Positions 1-9,098 of a stretch of 19,593 nucleotides of DNA are shown here, in pieces. Origin of the DNA: Termitomyces sp. T153 (Eukaryota; Basidiomycota; Agaricomycetes; Agaricales; Lyophyllaceae); contig JACKQL020000273.1 in assembly GCA_018296165.2 (NCBI GenBank), positions 1-19,593 on the forward strand, given 5' to 3'. The translations under genes were made by a program, and so were the position numbers. The first letter of the stretch is position 1; each line of letters opens with the position of its first letter. The notes under the pieces are model-generated. The model saw only the letters and a program-made list of their open reading frames with translations. It searched no databases and was not told the DNA's origin.

Positions 1-1062
1 AAAGATATTATCAGACCTTCCTAGGTGACTTCAGTCCCAACAACTCTTTTATCAAGTGGGCCCAAGCTCAAAGTGGATCAATGGCAGATGGTTGGCTGTG
101 TAAATTTCCCCATATCTTTGACCTGCTTATGGTGGGATGGTGATGAACAAAAGAAAAATCTCCTGCATCTGACAATGCTGCTTTCTTCAGCTATGAATGT
201 GTCCCCAATCATCACATGGCCTTCCACATTCCTGATTTTCTCAAATTATTTGGTCCTGCTTTAGGCTAGTGGGCCTTTCCTTTTGAGCATACAATTGGGC
301 AATTCCAGCAAATGTCAATGAATTACAAGAAAGGTAAGACCAACATATTCATTTGGCTTTGATTAATAATATGCAATTTAGGTGAATATGAAGAGACAAT
401 TGTGCATGCTTGGCATTGGACATCTAGTATAAGAGGGCTCTTCCTTAAACAGGCCTGCCCCAATATCATCAAAGAATGTGAGTCCATGTTTCAGACTCTT
501 GTTTGACCACAGACTCATGGGATCCTGGCAACTAAAGAGGACAATGCTTTTACCCTCATTTTGTTTGACAGGACTGAAGCAAATGATGATGATGACAATA
601 CTCTGAAAGAGGAATTCCACTTCCCAAAGGATATGGTCTGGAAATTGAACATGCCAAGCCATATCACAGAATTCCTCTGAAAGCAATCATTAAATCTCAA
701 ATCCATCACTTCAGCTTGTCATACACCTCTTGTGAGAAGCACAAGAGCTACAGCTTTGTCTTCTTGCAAGACATCTCTGCCCCATTTATGATTGAGAACA
801 TTCTTGAGTGTCCTGTAGTGAGGGACAATCAAACTCTTCATGGCACATGAATTGTTGGGTATCATCTGAAGCCCTCAACTTCATTCTCTTTTGACCTTTA
901 CTCAAAATATCAGGAATTGGGAGCAAGCATTTGGAGTACTGAATTGGACCAATAGCTTAGAGCTGTGATGATTTTGGACATTGAAGCTCATGCAGCAAGG
1001 TTGAAATGGGAGAACAACTGGGTGGTTATATCACTGAGATGTGTTTGTATTTTCTCTGAGCT
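1..1062 (+). pseudogene. Plavaka-like (CACTA superfamily) transposase, 3' part, decayed
   Basis: This is the C-terminal part of a cut-and-paste transposase, open at the left edge of the window. Seen in translation: DQWQMVGCVNFPISL near 76-120, then in a shifted frame VPNHHMAFHIPDFLKLFGPA and WAFPFEHTIGQFQQ (about 205-325). A 48-bp GT-AG intron lies at 334-381. It is followed by CPNIIKECESMF, and by a further frame containing YSFVFLQDISAPFM up to NNWVVISL near 1040. The order 'HHxxFHIPDFLxLFGP - WxFPFER - IGxLQ', then a C-terminal beta-rich stretch, is what I know from Plavaka/Tnp2-type transposases of Agaricomycetes. The frame carries a TAG (TGG expected) in GP-W, several TGA stops and at least two frameshifts, so it is dead. 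The family call rests on remembered motifs, not a search. A related CACTA family is the main alternative. Confidence 0.6.
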
Positions 1063-1424
1063 CAAGATCAATAAACTCACCCATTTTGATCTAGTCTCTT
1101 TATGTTGATTAGATCTAAATAACTTGCAGCACCAAGTCTAGATACATGTAGTCTGGCAAATGATAGTAGTCTTGTTTGCACTTACTTTCTGTCAGTTACA
1201 GAACTCATTACTATTATAGTTTGGCTCTCAAATAAATCAATTTTGTTCACATTTATCATTTCTGATACTCAACTGTTGTTCCTACAAAAATGTAGTCTTT
1301 GTCACTTGATGTGCTCATATATAATCTTATCTATGATTCTACTTATTGCTGATTGCATTCCCATGATGGGTTATGTTAGAATCAAACACCAGTCAAGTCA
1401 GACTTTGACTTGTTGAAAATGACC
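1063..1424. other. Non-coding stretch, nothing recognised
   Basis: AT-rich sequence with no usable open frame on either strand and no repeat that I can see. It probably is the decayed 3' flank of the transposase remnant. Confidence 0.4.
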
Positions 1425-2080
1425 ATGAGCTCTGGGTTCACCCAAGCTCTTACCCTCTCTCATGAGTTCTGGGTTCACCCAAGCTCATTCATTGACTTCT
1501 GTATCACTTCTGAGTTTATCTAAACTCTACCACTTCCTGTGAAGTTCTGGGTCCAACCCAAACTCACTCACTTGGTTCTAGTTCTTGGCTCAACTCAAAC
1601 TCCTGTTGTGCTGAGCAATCTTAAAGATCTCTCTATGGTGTAGCCTTGATGGACTAAGGTGTCTATGTCATCATGACGCTACTTTGAAGATCTATTTTTC
1701 CAATATATTGCTTACAGATCACACCCACTTGCTTGATGCTCATTATGTTTTCCATAGATGAATTACATCATCATCAAACTCCATTGAAGTAGGACTGGAC
1801 TTGAGCTCAGTTCCCCCAAGCTCTATCCTTCCCTCACAAGTTCTGGATACATCCAAACTCACTCACACTCCCTCTCAAGCTTTGGGTTTGGGAACCCCAA
1901 CTCTCAAATTTCCTCCTTTGCTGAGTGACTTTCAAGGCATGGGACTTGATGTACACCTGTAAGGTGCCTTGGGAACAAGACAGTCTCTTCTGTATGTTGA
2001 ATACCACTATTGATGAGCTCTGGGTTCACCCAAGCTCTATCCCTTACTTATGACACCTGGGTTCACCCAAACTCACTCAT
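1425..2080. repeat. Degenerate interspersed minisatellite, core ctgggttcacccaagctc
   Basis: A core resembling 'gagctctgggttcaccca' followed by 'agctca' recurs in three clusters: about 1428-1625, 1800-1905 and 2013-2075. Spacing is irregular at roughly 40-60 bp. Diverged forms include 'gttctgggtccaacccaaac' and 'tctgagtttatctaaactc'. The copies differ mainly by substitutions, which points to an old array. No coding frame runs through it. It could be a subterminal region of a transposon. Confidence 0.6.
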
Positions 2081-2845
2081 ATGATTGTCTGAGCTCTGAG
2101 ATAATATTCCAAGTTCTAATTCTTCAAAAGACCCTATTGCTCTGTTGTATCTAAGGTATCTGGTTCCTCAACCATCTCCTTTACTCAAATCACCATCTCT
2201 GACAAGTAAGTCATTCTATTTCCTTCTTTTGACTTACTTAATGCTTCTCTAGCATTGTCTACACCATCAGTATGCCAAGGCATGCCAAGTCCTTTGAGAT
2301 CCTGATGTGCTGCCCTGTCCTTCACCCAAGCAAGTCTTAACTCAAAGAGTACTCCATCCTTGAGCTGGAGAAAACCCAACAGATTCATATATGGTCTTTC
2401 ACTTTGAGTATCTTTTGATTTTATTCTAGGCCTCTATCCAGTGCAACACCAACATGTGCATTCAATCCAGCAACAACATTTGTGCCATGAAGTTCTTGGC
2501 TCATTTGTGGGAGAAGCATCAGGGGGCACACCCTTTCAAAGAAAACTCAATGCAATGGGATATTTGTCAAACACCCTGCCATCGGTGAGTAATGCTTCAA
2601 GTAAGTAAAGGGGAACAAATGTACTGACTGGATCAAGTGTGTCTGGGTCTCTCAGAGTATGAAGGTAATTAGGAAGATTGATGGGGAGGAGGGGATCTAT
2701 GACAGGCATGATTGCTGAGAGGTCAGTTCTCTTTTTGTTTATATTTCTTCAGTTTTCTCATATACTACAGACAGATAAAAGGAACAAGGGAGGAAAAAAC
2801 TAGTTAATTGTATCAAACATTGAGAATCATGCAATGTAATCTATG
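2081..2845. other. Unassigned stretch with short open frames
   Basis: No recognised gene. A plus-strand frame is open from about 2428 to 2607 (it contains VHSIQQQHLCHEVLG and GEASGGTPFQRKLNAMGYL) but matches no family I know. A minus-strand frame at 2185-2388 also looks uninformative. The missing N-terminal exon(s) of the epsin pseudogene that follows should lie here but cannot be read, probably because of mutations. Confidence 0.35.
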
Positions 2846-2915
2846 GTGAAAGATTTGATCCCTGGGGCCCAACAGGTACTCAGATAAATGAGATTGCCCA
2901 GTTGACCTATTACCA

Positions 2916-2966
2916 GTTACATGTCATTGCTATTTCAGACATTGCTCATCCTGACCTAGTTTCCAG
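2916..2966 (+). other. Epsin pseudogene intron 1 (51 bp)
   Basis: GT...AG stretch (gttacat...tttccag). Removing it joins ...QLTYYQ to NDFIKIMEM in frame, as the ENTH domain requires. The donor GTTACAT may be a decayed GTTACGT. Confidence 0.7.
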
Positions 2967-3045
2967 GAATGACTTTATCAAGATTATGGAAATGCTAGAC
3001 AAATGCCTCAACAAGAAGAGAAAAAACTGGTGCCATGTCTTCAAG

Positions 3046-3106
3046 GTATGAATGCAGCTTTCTGATTCACAGTGCTAGCAGTCCTTAATGGTGTATGTTG
3101 CCACAG
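3046..3106 (+). other. Epsin pseudogene intron 2 (61 bp)
   Basis: Donor gtatgaat after ...VFK and acceptor ttgccacag before SLTVLDYC. Its removal restores the continuous ENTH sequence VFKSLTVLDY. A retained intron shows that this copy was not made from mRNA. Confidence 0.8.
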
Positions 3107-4452
3107 AGCTTAACAGTCCTGGACTACTGTCTTCACCAAGGCTTGGAAAACATTGTTATCTACTTCTGCAATAATGCCTACATCATCAAGACCCTTAAGG
3201 AATTCCAGTATATTGATGAGGACAGGAAAGATCAAGGTGGCAACATTCACCAAAAGGCTAAAGACATAACCAACCTTCTCTTGGATGAGAACTGCCTATG
3301 TGAAGAATGGTGTGCACAGGCATCTATGTGAGAATGCATGATTTATGGAGGGCATGGTGTGGAAGGTGAAGATGACTTTCCAGCAATGGACAAGAATCAG
3401 CATTAGCATGTGCAGGATGTCCCAATAGAACAGCTAGTGGGCAAGCATTCCAACTGTGATGAGGAGGAATTAAAGAGAGCTATTGAGGAGAGCAAGTGTT
3501 CACTTGCTGCAGAACAGGCTTCTGCCAAAGAACAAGACCTCTAGCATGCCATTAAATTGAGCAAGGAGGAGGAGGTGGAAAGACAGAAGACTAAGATGGA
3601 GGATTTGAATATCTCTGCTCTGTTTGATGATGCCAATCAAATGTACATCCACCCATCCTATTGATTCTGAGAGCCAGACATTTCATGGACCATTGAATCA
3701 GACCACTGCCCAGCACAAACAATACAAATGGACTTCACTTTTCTGATCCCATGCCATATGCAATAGGACTGCAGCCCCAGTTCACTGCTATTTGACCCCA
3801 ATTCACTACCCTCCAGCCCCAGTTCACATCATTCAACCCATGTCAGCAACAGGCAGAGCAAGAGGCTGCCCAAGCAGAGTACCTGTGCCAGCAACAGCTT
3901 TTTTTCCAGCAGCAGCAACAAGCACAACAGCAAGCCCAGCAAGAGGAGTGGATATGACAGCAGCAACTCAATCATATGCAACAACAACAGCAACAACAGA
4001 GCCTGTTTGCAAACCAACTTGTACCTCAGCCTACTGGCTTTGGGTATGTCCTTCCCTCTGGTTTTGATTGATCAATTCTAACCAGACTAAAATTCCTAGA
4101 TCCAACAATCCCTTCACCCCATCTACCTCCTTATCACCTTTCCCTCCTGTGCAACCTCAAGATCCCTCCTTTAACCACTCTTTCTGCCTCCACTCCCATC
4201 CACTCCATTCCCAACCCTCCATCTGACAACTCTTACTAATGGAAGCCATTCCAAGTCAAAACAAAGACCAATAAGAACAAGCAACTTGCAGACCTGTTTG
4301 CCAACAGGGACAATGGAACAGACACATTTGGTAATTTTGGAGCACTTCAATACAGTCATACAGATGCAGAGAGACTCACACAAAAGTCAAGCAACCTGTT
4401 CACTCTTCAGCAACAGCAACAGAATAATGAGAGGCTATTCTTTGATATCTAA

Positions 4453-4946
4453 GGCTTTGGGTCTTCTGCATCTTATAGCTTTCCTTCAATATCATGCTCT
4501 TTCTTTCCAATGTGCTTTTATGTTTTGTGAATGAGTTTCTCTCATTGAATCTGCATGTATAAAACAGTTTTTTCCTATCTACTTTCAGTACTAGCTCTTC
4601 ACAAACTACACATGCACCTGTGCGGTACCACCTTCCTTGGATATCATTTTTACTTCTTTGGACACACTGCTCCTTCAAATTTTATTTTGGTCTGATTCTA
4701 TCAATATTTCTAGCTCAATGATGACAGCTCTATATGCCTTGATGTTGTGAAGTTGGCCAAGCATTGTGATCTTTCATTCAGAATAGATAATGTGTCCTAA
4801 TTGACTAATATTTGTGCCATTATAGTGTGGACTTCATTGGGTATTAACCATAACCATCAAGAGGCACTGTTAGCAGAGCATATGTAGCTGCTGAATAATG
4901 CAGATGATGTAGAAAGAACAATCTAAGAGGAATGCAAAAATCATAA
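4453..4946. other. Downstream of epsin pseudogene, nothing recognised
   Basis: AT-rich sequence without repeat structure. One plus-strand frame near 4875-4937 reads LLNNADDVERTI with flanking stops and may belong to the decayed unknown frame that follows. No homology is recognised. Confidence 0.3.
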
Positions 4947-5236
4947 TCTGAGAACTTGAATAAGCCACCTGAGGGCCCAGCACAGTCAAGACCTCCCATG
5001 TCTGACTTTTTATCTTTCCCTCTGATGTCAGGACCACAGTCCTGGAGGGGGACTCTTACAGGAGCCAAAACCACCTTGGGGAGGTGATGCCAACAGCAAG
5101 TATGTAGATAGGGAAAAAAACTAAGAAACTAAGAAATGAGAGCGAGTAATGAATGGAGAGAAGATCAGATAACAACAGAACACAAACAAGATATCAGGTA
5201 ATGTCAAGGCTGGGGTGTAGCTACAGACTAAGGGAC

Positions 5237-5244
5237 CTTATATA
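5237..5244 (-). promoter_or_regulatory. TATA-like box of the old LTR
   Basis: TATATAAG on the minus strand, about 415 bp from the minus-strand start of the LTR. This fits a U3 promoter firing in the minus direction. The corresponding box in the younger LTR is at 8563-8570. Confidence 0.4.
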
Positions 5245-5348
5245 GCTGTAGGACACTGCCAAAAGGAGAAGATGGAAGTGATCTAAGTCATAGCAAGAAG
5301 TGATCTAAGTCATGAGAAAGCAATCTGGAACAAGGGAAGCAATCCTGA

Positions 5349-5468
5349 AAGTGATCTTGGACAGGTGGAAGTGATCTGGAACAGGTGGAAGTGATCTGGA
5401 ACAGGTGGAAGTGATCTGGAACAGGTGGAAGTGATCTGGAACAGGTGGAAGTGATCTGGAACAGGTGG
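5349..5468. repeat. Six tandem 20-bp repeats inside the LTR
   Basis: Unit aagtgatctggaacaggtgg. Five copies are perfect and the first is slightly diverged (cttgga). Degenerate relatives flank the array on both sides (about 5275-5348 and 5469-5590). They fall upstream of the TATA-like box in the minus-strand reading, so they lie in the putative U3 and may be promoter-binding repeats. Perfect identity among units in an otherwise decayed LTR suggests recent array expansion. Confidence 0.92.
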
Positions 5469-5879
5469 AAAGGATCTGTGCCTGTGGGAATGATCTGGAA
5501 CAGGAAAAGCGGTCCTAGAGGTGGCTAAAACCTGGATGTGGCTGAAACAGGACTGTGGCTAAGATCTGGAGGTGTGGCTGAGATCTAGAGAGGGACTGTG
5601 TAGAATCTGAGGTTGGATAATGGTGAAGGGAAGGGGGGAATGGAATGGGTCATGACATCTGAGCCCTTTAATGCTGATGCCACCTTTCTGTGATGCTCTG
5701 GGTTTTTCAAGTTCATGCTCCAATACAGACTTGACACAATTGATGGCAAGTACATCAGAAGAGGATAGATGTGGATATGATGATTCCTGGTATACATACT
5801 GGTCTGTTCATTATGTTAGCAGTGAGATCATGGAATTGGAGCATGTTGAGGCTTGAGTGGTGATGTGCTCCTATGCTTC

Positions 5880-6760
5880 CTAGTGCCATGCAGGAAACCT
5901 AAAAGGAGGACCTAGCACTAGTCACTAGATAGAGTAGCTAGTAGTAGGATGTTAATAGTTGAGGGCAAGTCAGTAACCATCCCAGAGAATGAGAGCAAAC
6001 TTAGGTATGAAGTGTGAATTTTGGAAGGGTTACTAGCACTAGCCTAAACTGCTAGATGGTAACAGAGGGTTGCTAGTGCAATCAAACAGATGAAGACAAA
6101 TTCATCACTAATGCAAAGTGAACTTTAACAGTGAAAGAGGAGTTGGGTAAAGAAAGGAGTGGAGGAGTGGTAACAGGGAGACTGAATGGAGGACAAATAC
6201 AAACTAATTGCTAGCCATAGTTGCTAGTGTTGCTGAGTCAAAATAACACTAAGGGCACCCATAGTTGGTACCATGCAAAGTCAAAGTTGGAGTTGGCAAG
6301 ACTTGTTGCTAAGTCATCATCAATGGAGGGTGAGATATAGAGTAGGCTATAGAGGCAAGATGAAATCTCCAACTGGTAAGCTTAGAGATAGAGGGATTCA
6401 ATAGAAGTAGTGTTTGGTGAGGGTAAGGTTTGATGATTGGATGTCTATGTACAAGCTATATTTATACTGTTCAAAGGTATAGTATGGGAAAGTAAGCAAA
6501 TAATCACAACTAGCAATGGCATCTGCCAAGGTGTTTATGGTACATACAAGGTGTCAATCCATAACTAAGTGAAAAATATAAGCAAAGTCCAAAGTGTAGA
6601 CACCATTCAAGTATGTTTGTAAGCTTGACAAGAAAAATGATAAATCAGAAATTATGCAACTAGCAATATATCCATATATGGGGGGTAGAATGCTGTGTTG
6701 TCACCAAGAAGTCATTAGTGATGGTTGCTAGCAATTGTCGCTAGCAATTGTCATTAAGAA
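5880..6760. repeat. Diffuse CTAG/TTGCTAG-rich repeat tract
   Basis: Short motifs such as gttgctagt, cactagtcactag, ctagcaat and gctagtagtagg recur throughout. An 18-bp perfect tandem pair is gctagcaattgt-style at about 6727-6752. There is no open frame of note on either strand. The tract resembles a decayed non-coding transposon (LTR or MITE) built of subrepeats, but I could not define ends or a target duplication. Confidence 0.45.
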
Positions 6761-6987
6761 AGGTCTCAGCCTTGTTGTTCTAGACCCAAAGTCCAGACTC
6801 CACATGATGTTCCTCATGTTTGACAAGTCTTGTGTTTATTAAAGTCCCATGCAAAGGCTATGTTGTCCAGACCTTGGGGCTAGGCCTTATGTGCTAAGTG
6901 TCATGACTTATGCCATGTCAAAATAGTTAGCTGCCACTCAGTCCAAAATTTCCAAAATTGATGCTCAGTGACAAATGGGTCTTATCA

Positions 6988-7086
6988 GTGGAGAGTGACT
7001 TGGACTTTTGGTATGGTTTCTGCTGCAACTTCTAGCTGGCCACTAAGTGGATAGAGGATTGATTGTGCAGCTTTTGTAGCTGTGTC
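6988..7086 (-). pseudogene. mcm5: Mcm5 fragment 2 (replicative helicase subunit)
   Basis: On the minus strand the frame reads ATKAAQSILYPLSGQ, then ETIPKVQVTLH before a TGA at 6985. In fungal Mcm5 a stretch of this kind (an AATKAAR-type motif, then a variable loop, then a VQVML/VQVTL-type strand) directly follows the 'ILPLFE' block of the N-terminal domain. That block is found here about 3 kb away (10077-10190), in the same orientation and in the correct order. Mcm5 is part of the MCM2-7 DNA helicase. Only about 33 residues remain and the fragment ends within a few bases of the Yar1-like pseudogene on the other strand, so this is a rearranged remnant. Assignment is from remembered family sequence. 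Confidence 0.55.
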
Positions 7087-7685
7087 TGATACAGTGACCT
7101 TGACAATGTTTGTGATTATGTCAATAACTATGGCTCTGAGCCTCTTGCCACCATCCATGATGAGAACAAGAATACCATCCTTCACATGGTTTGTATAAAT
7201 GGTCATTTAGGTAAATATTTTTGCTGTTCTTTTCAGTGATATCAGAGTGCTTGATTGAGGGCAAATCTGATTTTTGACAGTCTCTTACAGATGTACTTGA
7301 GTATCTACTTTCTTTGGTTCCATTGTCTCTGTTAGCTGGTCAAAACAATGCAAAATCAATGCCTCTCCACTGGGCAGCACTTAACAAGCATCTTGCCATT
7401 GTTCAGAAGCTCATTGAATATCCAGCTGGTCATGGAGTAGATCTCATCAATATTAAAAATAAAGTGGGACACACACCACTGGGAGAGGCAGAGCTCACAG
7501 AATGGGATGAGGGTGCAACTTGGCTAGTCAAAATGATTAACCTGGAGGCAGAAGACTCCAAAGAAAAAAAAAAGATTGTCAGGGATAAAGTTGTAAACAT
7601 GTCTCAGAACATTGAAGTTGAAATTCAAGATGCAGATGAACAGATAGCACAAATGACTATCAGTGGAGGTTCATCAAAGTTATAA
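7082..7685 (+). pseudogene. YAR1: Yar1-like ankyrin-repeat protein, decayed copy
   Basis: Yar1 in yeast is a small ankyrin protein that chaperones ribosomal protein Rps3. Exon 1 (7082-7210) reads SDLDNVCDYVNNYGSEPL and then ENKNTILHMVCINGHL. Removing the intron at 7211-7290 gives GHLDVLEYLLSLVP, a good ankyrin helix pair. Exon 2 (7291-7685) contains MPLHWAALNKHLAIVQKLIE (a second ankyrin repeat), GHTPLGEAELTEWDEGA, and an acidic tail with EVEIQDADEQIAQMTISG. It ends with TAA at 7683-7685. The C-terminal exon is open. The N-terminus, however, has stops and a probable frameshift near 7075-7095, and Arg positions read Cys (DNVC), so I call it a pseudogene. About 170 codons are recognisable, close to the roughly 200 expected. 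A different two-ankyrin protein remains possible. Confidence 0.7.
7211..7290 (+). other. Yar1-like pseudogene intron (80 bp)
   Basis: Donor gtaaat after ...INGHL plus one base, acceptor cttacag at 7284-7290. Splicing yields GHLDVLEYLL in frame, the expected ankyrin consensus. Alternative acceptors at 7236 and 7280 do not give this junction. Confidence 0.75.
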
Positions 7686-7960
7686 ATGGCTGGCACTTCA
7701 TCAATAAACAGCAAAGGGAGCACACAGTGTGTATCTTGTACATCAAATAATGGAGCTCATTATATGACAAATAATTTTCATGTGGTATTTCCATGGCTTC
7801 AAAGATCTGATGTTTTGATGTGAGAGATAGACCTTAATGCAGCAGTTGGAGTGATATGAGTCAAAAAATTGATTATGAGATTGATGGCCCCATCAATCTG
7901 ACAATTTATGTAAAAACAACCATCGATGGAGAACAAGACAAAGGACAATAAGCAAACTGA
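7686..7960. other. Downstream of Yar1-like copy, nothing recognised
   Basis: AT-rich sequence with only short frames and no repeat structure seen. Confidence 0.4.
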
Positions 7961-7975
7961 TATCTTGTGCTTGAC

Positions 7976-8973
7976 TGTCAGGTTCCGCTGATGATGGGGG
8001 CTCAGTACACTGGCGAGTCCTTACTAGGCGGACGCGATGTCCTGCGCTTATAAACAGGCGTCTGGAGTTGGAGCGGAGGTGGGGAAAGCTTGCAAGGGGC
8101 CCCTAGGGAGAGCGGCCCAAGTAAGTCCTGAGTGATTCGGAGGGGTCTAAGACTGGAGGTACTGGTCGTTGACCCAGGGCGGGTGTCAGGGCTAGTTAGT
8201 GGGCGCACAAGTAGATTGCGGGGTAGGCGGAGGCTTCTCGGTTGATGGGGGCGGGGTCGGAGCTGGACAGGGGATTACCGGGGCTTGGTGGGTTCCGGGG
8301 CCGAGCGAGTAGCGAGGTCCGGAGTTGTCATTAAGAATGTTCAGGTCGTGGCACGTGCGCAGAGTTTGTACTGACGTAGGGAGCAAGGGAACTTCAGAGG
8401 AACAAAGGAAATATGTACAGTCGAGACGAGACGGAGACGAGACGAGACTGAGAAAAGATAGATTCGAAGCCTAGAAACAGAAATAGAGACAAGACGAGAG
8501 ACGAAACATAGGAAACCGGTAAATGTAATATCAAGACTAAAGTTCGAGGGGTTATTCTATGACTTATATACCGACTACTGGGTGCCTCCCGAGGGCGGCG
8601 GATATGATGGCGGGGGTCAACGGAGCTGTGCGGAGTCGATGGGTGTCGGGTACAATCCAAGGTCGGGCCGCAGCGGTATTTTGATGGGATCAGTTGGGGG
8701 CATGGCTGCTCCAGGGACGTCGTGACACTCCGGGACGGGTCAGGTGAACTAGGGTAGGGGGTCGGGGACATATGACGTGGCCAGGAATGGTGGGGGAAGG
8801 TTTCAGGGGGGTGTTGATGGCTACGGAGAGGGAGTTGCTGTCGGGGTTTGCTGGAGAAGCGTCGGAGTTGTCCAGTGTGGGTGCGAAAGTGTGGGTGGGG
8901 TTCAGGGGAGTTAGACGGGAAATCAGGAGGGGTTGGGAGCAGTGTCTAGGGAGCTAGGGAGCGGGTCGTGACA
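7976..8973 (-). mobile_element. Young solo LTR (998 bp), probably Ty3/gypsy type
   Basis: Starts TGTCAGGTTCC and ends GGGTCGTGACA, with terminal inverted repeat TGTCA/TGACA and a perfect target duplication TTGAC at 7971-7975 and 8974-8978. Base composition changes abruptly at exactly these two points. By eye I count about 64 CpG inside these 998 bp against fewer than about ten in the preceding 7.9 kb. The interior has no retroelement genes, and open frames inside it (for example 8394-8771 minus) look like composition artefacts. A minus-strand TATA box at 8563-8570 and an AC/GA-rich block at 8420-8520 behind it fit a U3-R-U5 order in the minus direction. The sequence appears recent and largely undamaged by CpG decay. 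Confidence 0.92.
8563..8570 (-). promoter_or_regulatory. TATA-like box of the young LTR
   Basis: TATATAAG on the minus strand about 400 bp from the minus-strand LTR start, at the same relative place as the box in the older LTR. It is followed in that direction by a pyrimidine-rich stretch (cgtctcgtctc on the minus strand), common near fungal transcription starts. Confidence 0.45.
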
Positions 8974-9098
8974 TTGACCAAGCAAGGTGGTTGATCATTG
9001 CACTTGCAGCATGTGAGCTCTCAGTTGACCAGCAGACAAAGTTCTGGATATTTGGGACTCTTCATGGGTTGGAGGTGTCCCATGATCATCTTTTCTGA

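Larger units (their letters stand above)
2846..4452 (+). pseudogene. ent1: Epsin (ENTH-domain endocytic adaptor) pseudogene
   Basis: Epsins bind PtdIns(4,5)P2 through an ENTH domain and link ubiquitinated cargo, clathrin and EH-domain proteins during endocytosis. The family architecture can be read here in order. The ENTH domain (2854-3330) contains DPWGPTGTQINEIAQLTY, then NDFIKIMEMLDK, SLTVLDYCLHQGLENIVIY and IIKTLKEFQYIDED. Two ubiquitin-interacting motifs follow (EEELKRAIEESK near 3461 and EQDL-HAIKLSKEEE near 3531, one stop inside). Then come ALFDDANQM, a Gln-rich tract (about 3780-4030), an SNNPF motif at about 4101, the ADLFANRDNGTDTFGNFGAL block, and a C-terminus ending FFDI with TAA at 4450-4452. 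Two introns are retained: 2916-2966 and 3046-3106. Many conserved Arg are Cys or Trp (LDKCLNKK, NWCHVF, ENCLCEEWC) and there are several in-frame stops, so it is a CpG-decayed pseudogene. The N-terminus upstream of DPWG is unreadable. Confidence 0.88.
5026..5657 (-). mobile_element. Old solo LTR (632 bp), probably Ty3/gypsy type
   Basis: The element starts TGTCAGGACC and ends GGGTCATGACA, giving the 5-bp terminal inverted repeat TGTCA/TGACA. It is flanked by a perfect 5-bp target duplication TCTGA (5021-5025 and 5658-5662). TG...CA ends plus a 5-bp duplication define an LTR. No internal retroelement coding is present, so it is a solo LTR left by recombination. Minus orientation is inferred from the TATA-like box at 5237-5244 and from its end resembling the LTR at 7976-8973 (GGGTCATGACA here, GGGTCGTGACA there). 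The C-to-T type difference at that CpG and the near lack of CpG inside point to an old, mutated copy. The putative U3 carries six 20-bp repeats. Confidence 0.88.
4947..5856 (+). pseudogene. Unidentified coding-like frame split by a solo LTR
   Basis: If the LTR at 5026-5657 and one copy of its target duplication are removed, an open plus-strand frame runs continuously from 4947-5025 into 5663-5856. It reads ENLNKPPEGPAQSRPP, then MSDFLSFPL joined to SPLMLMPPFCDALGF, and ends ELEHVEA with a TGA. That the frame stays open across the empty site suggests it was coding, or at least open, before the insertion. I do not recognise the protein. The piece is rich in Ser, Pro, Asp and Glu and has no motif I can name. 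It lies downstream of the epsin pseudogene and could be a captured gene fragment. A chance open frame is possible. Confidence 0.35.
7961..9098 (+). pseudogene. Unidentified coding-like frame split by the young LTR
   Basis: Joining 7961-7975 to 8979-9098 (LTR and one TTGAC copy removed) gives an open frame reading YLVLDQARWLIIALAACELS, then VDQQTKFWIFGTLHGLEV, and stopping at TGA 9096-9098. The frame upstream of 7961 is closed by TGA. The composition (hydrophobic helix, then a Trp/Phe-rich strand) looks protein-like, but I recognise no family. It could be the remains of a host gene or of a transposon protein. Confidence 0.3.

Noticed and set aside
3829..4017. Minus-strand Leu-rich frame that looks like a membrane protein
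   Set aside because: It is the antisense of the Gln-rich (CAG/CAA) tract of the epsin pseudogene.
5349..5468. Regular 20-bp repeats as a CRISPR array
   Set aside because: Units are directly adjacent with no spacers, lie inside an LTR, and the genome is eukaryotic.
6898..6908. tgtcatgactt resembling an LTR start (TGTCATGAC)
   Set aside because: I found no partner end with TGACA and no flanking 5-bp duplication at a reasonable distance.
8002..8957. Several open frames on both strands in the CpG-rich block (8002-8208, 8192-8386, 8394-8771, 8772-8957)
   Set aside because: All fall inside the solo LTR, overlap each other on both strands and are Pro/Ser/Arg-rich in the manner of chance translation of GC-rich DNA.
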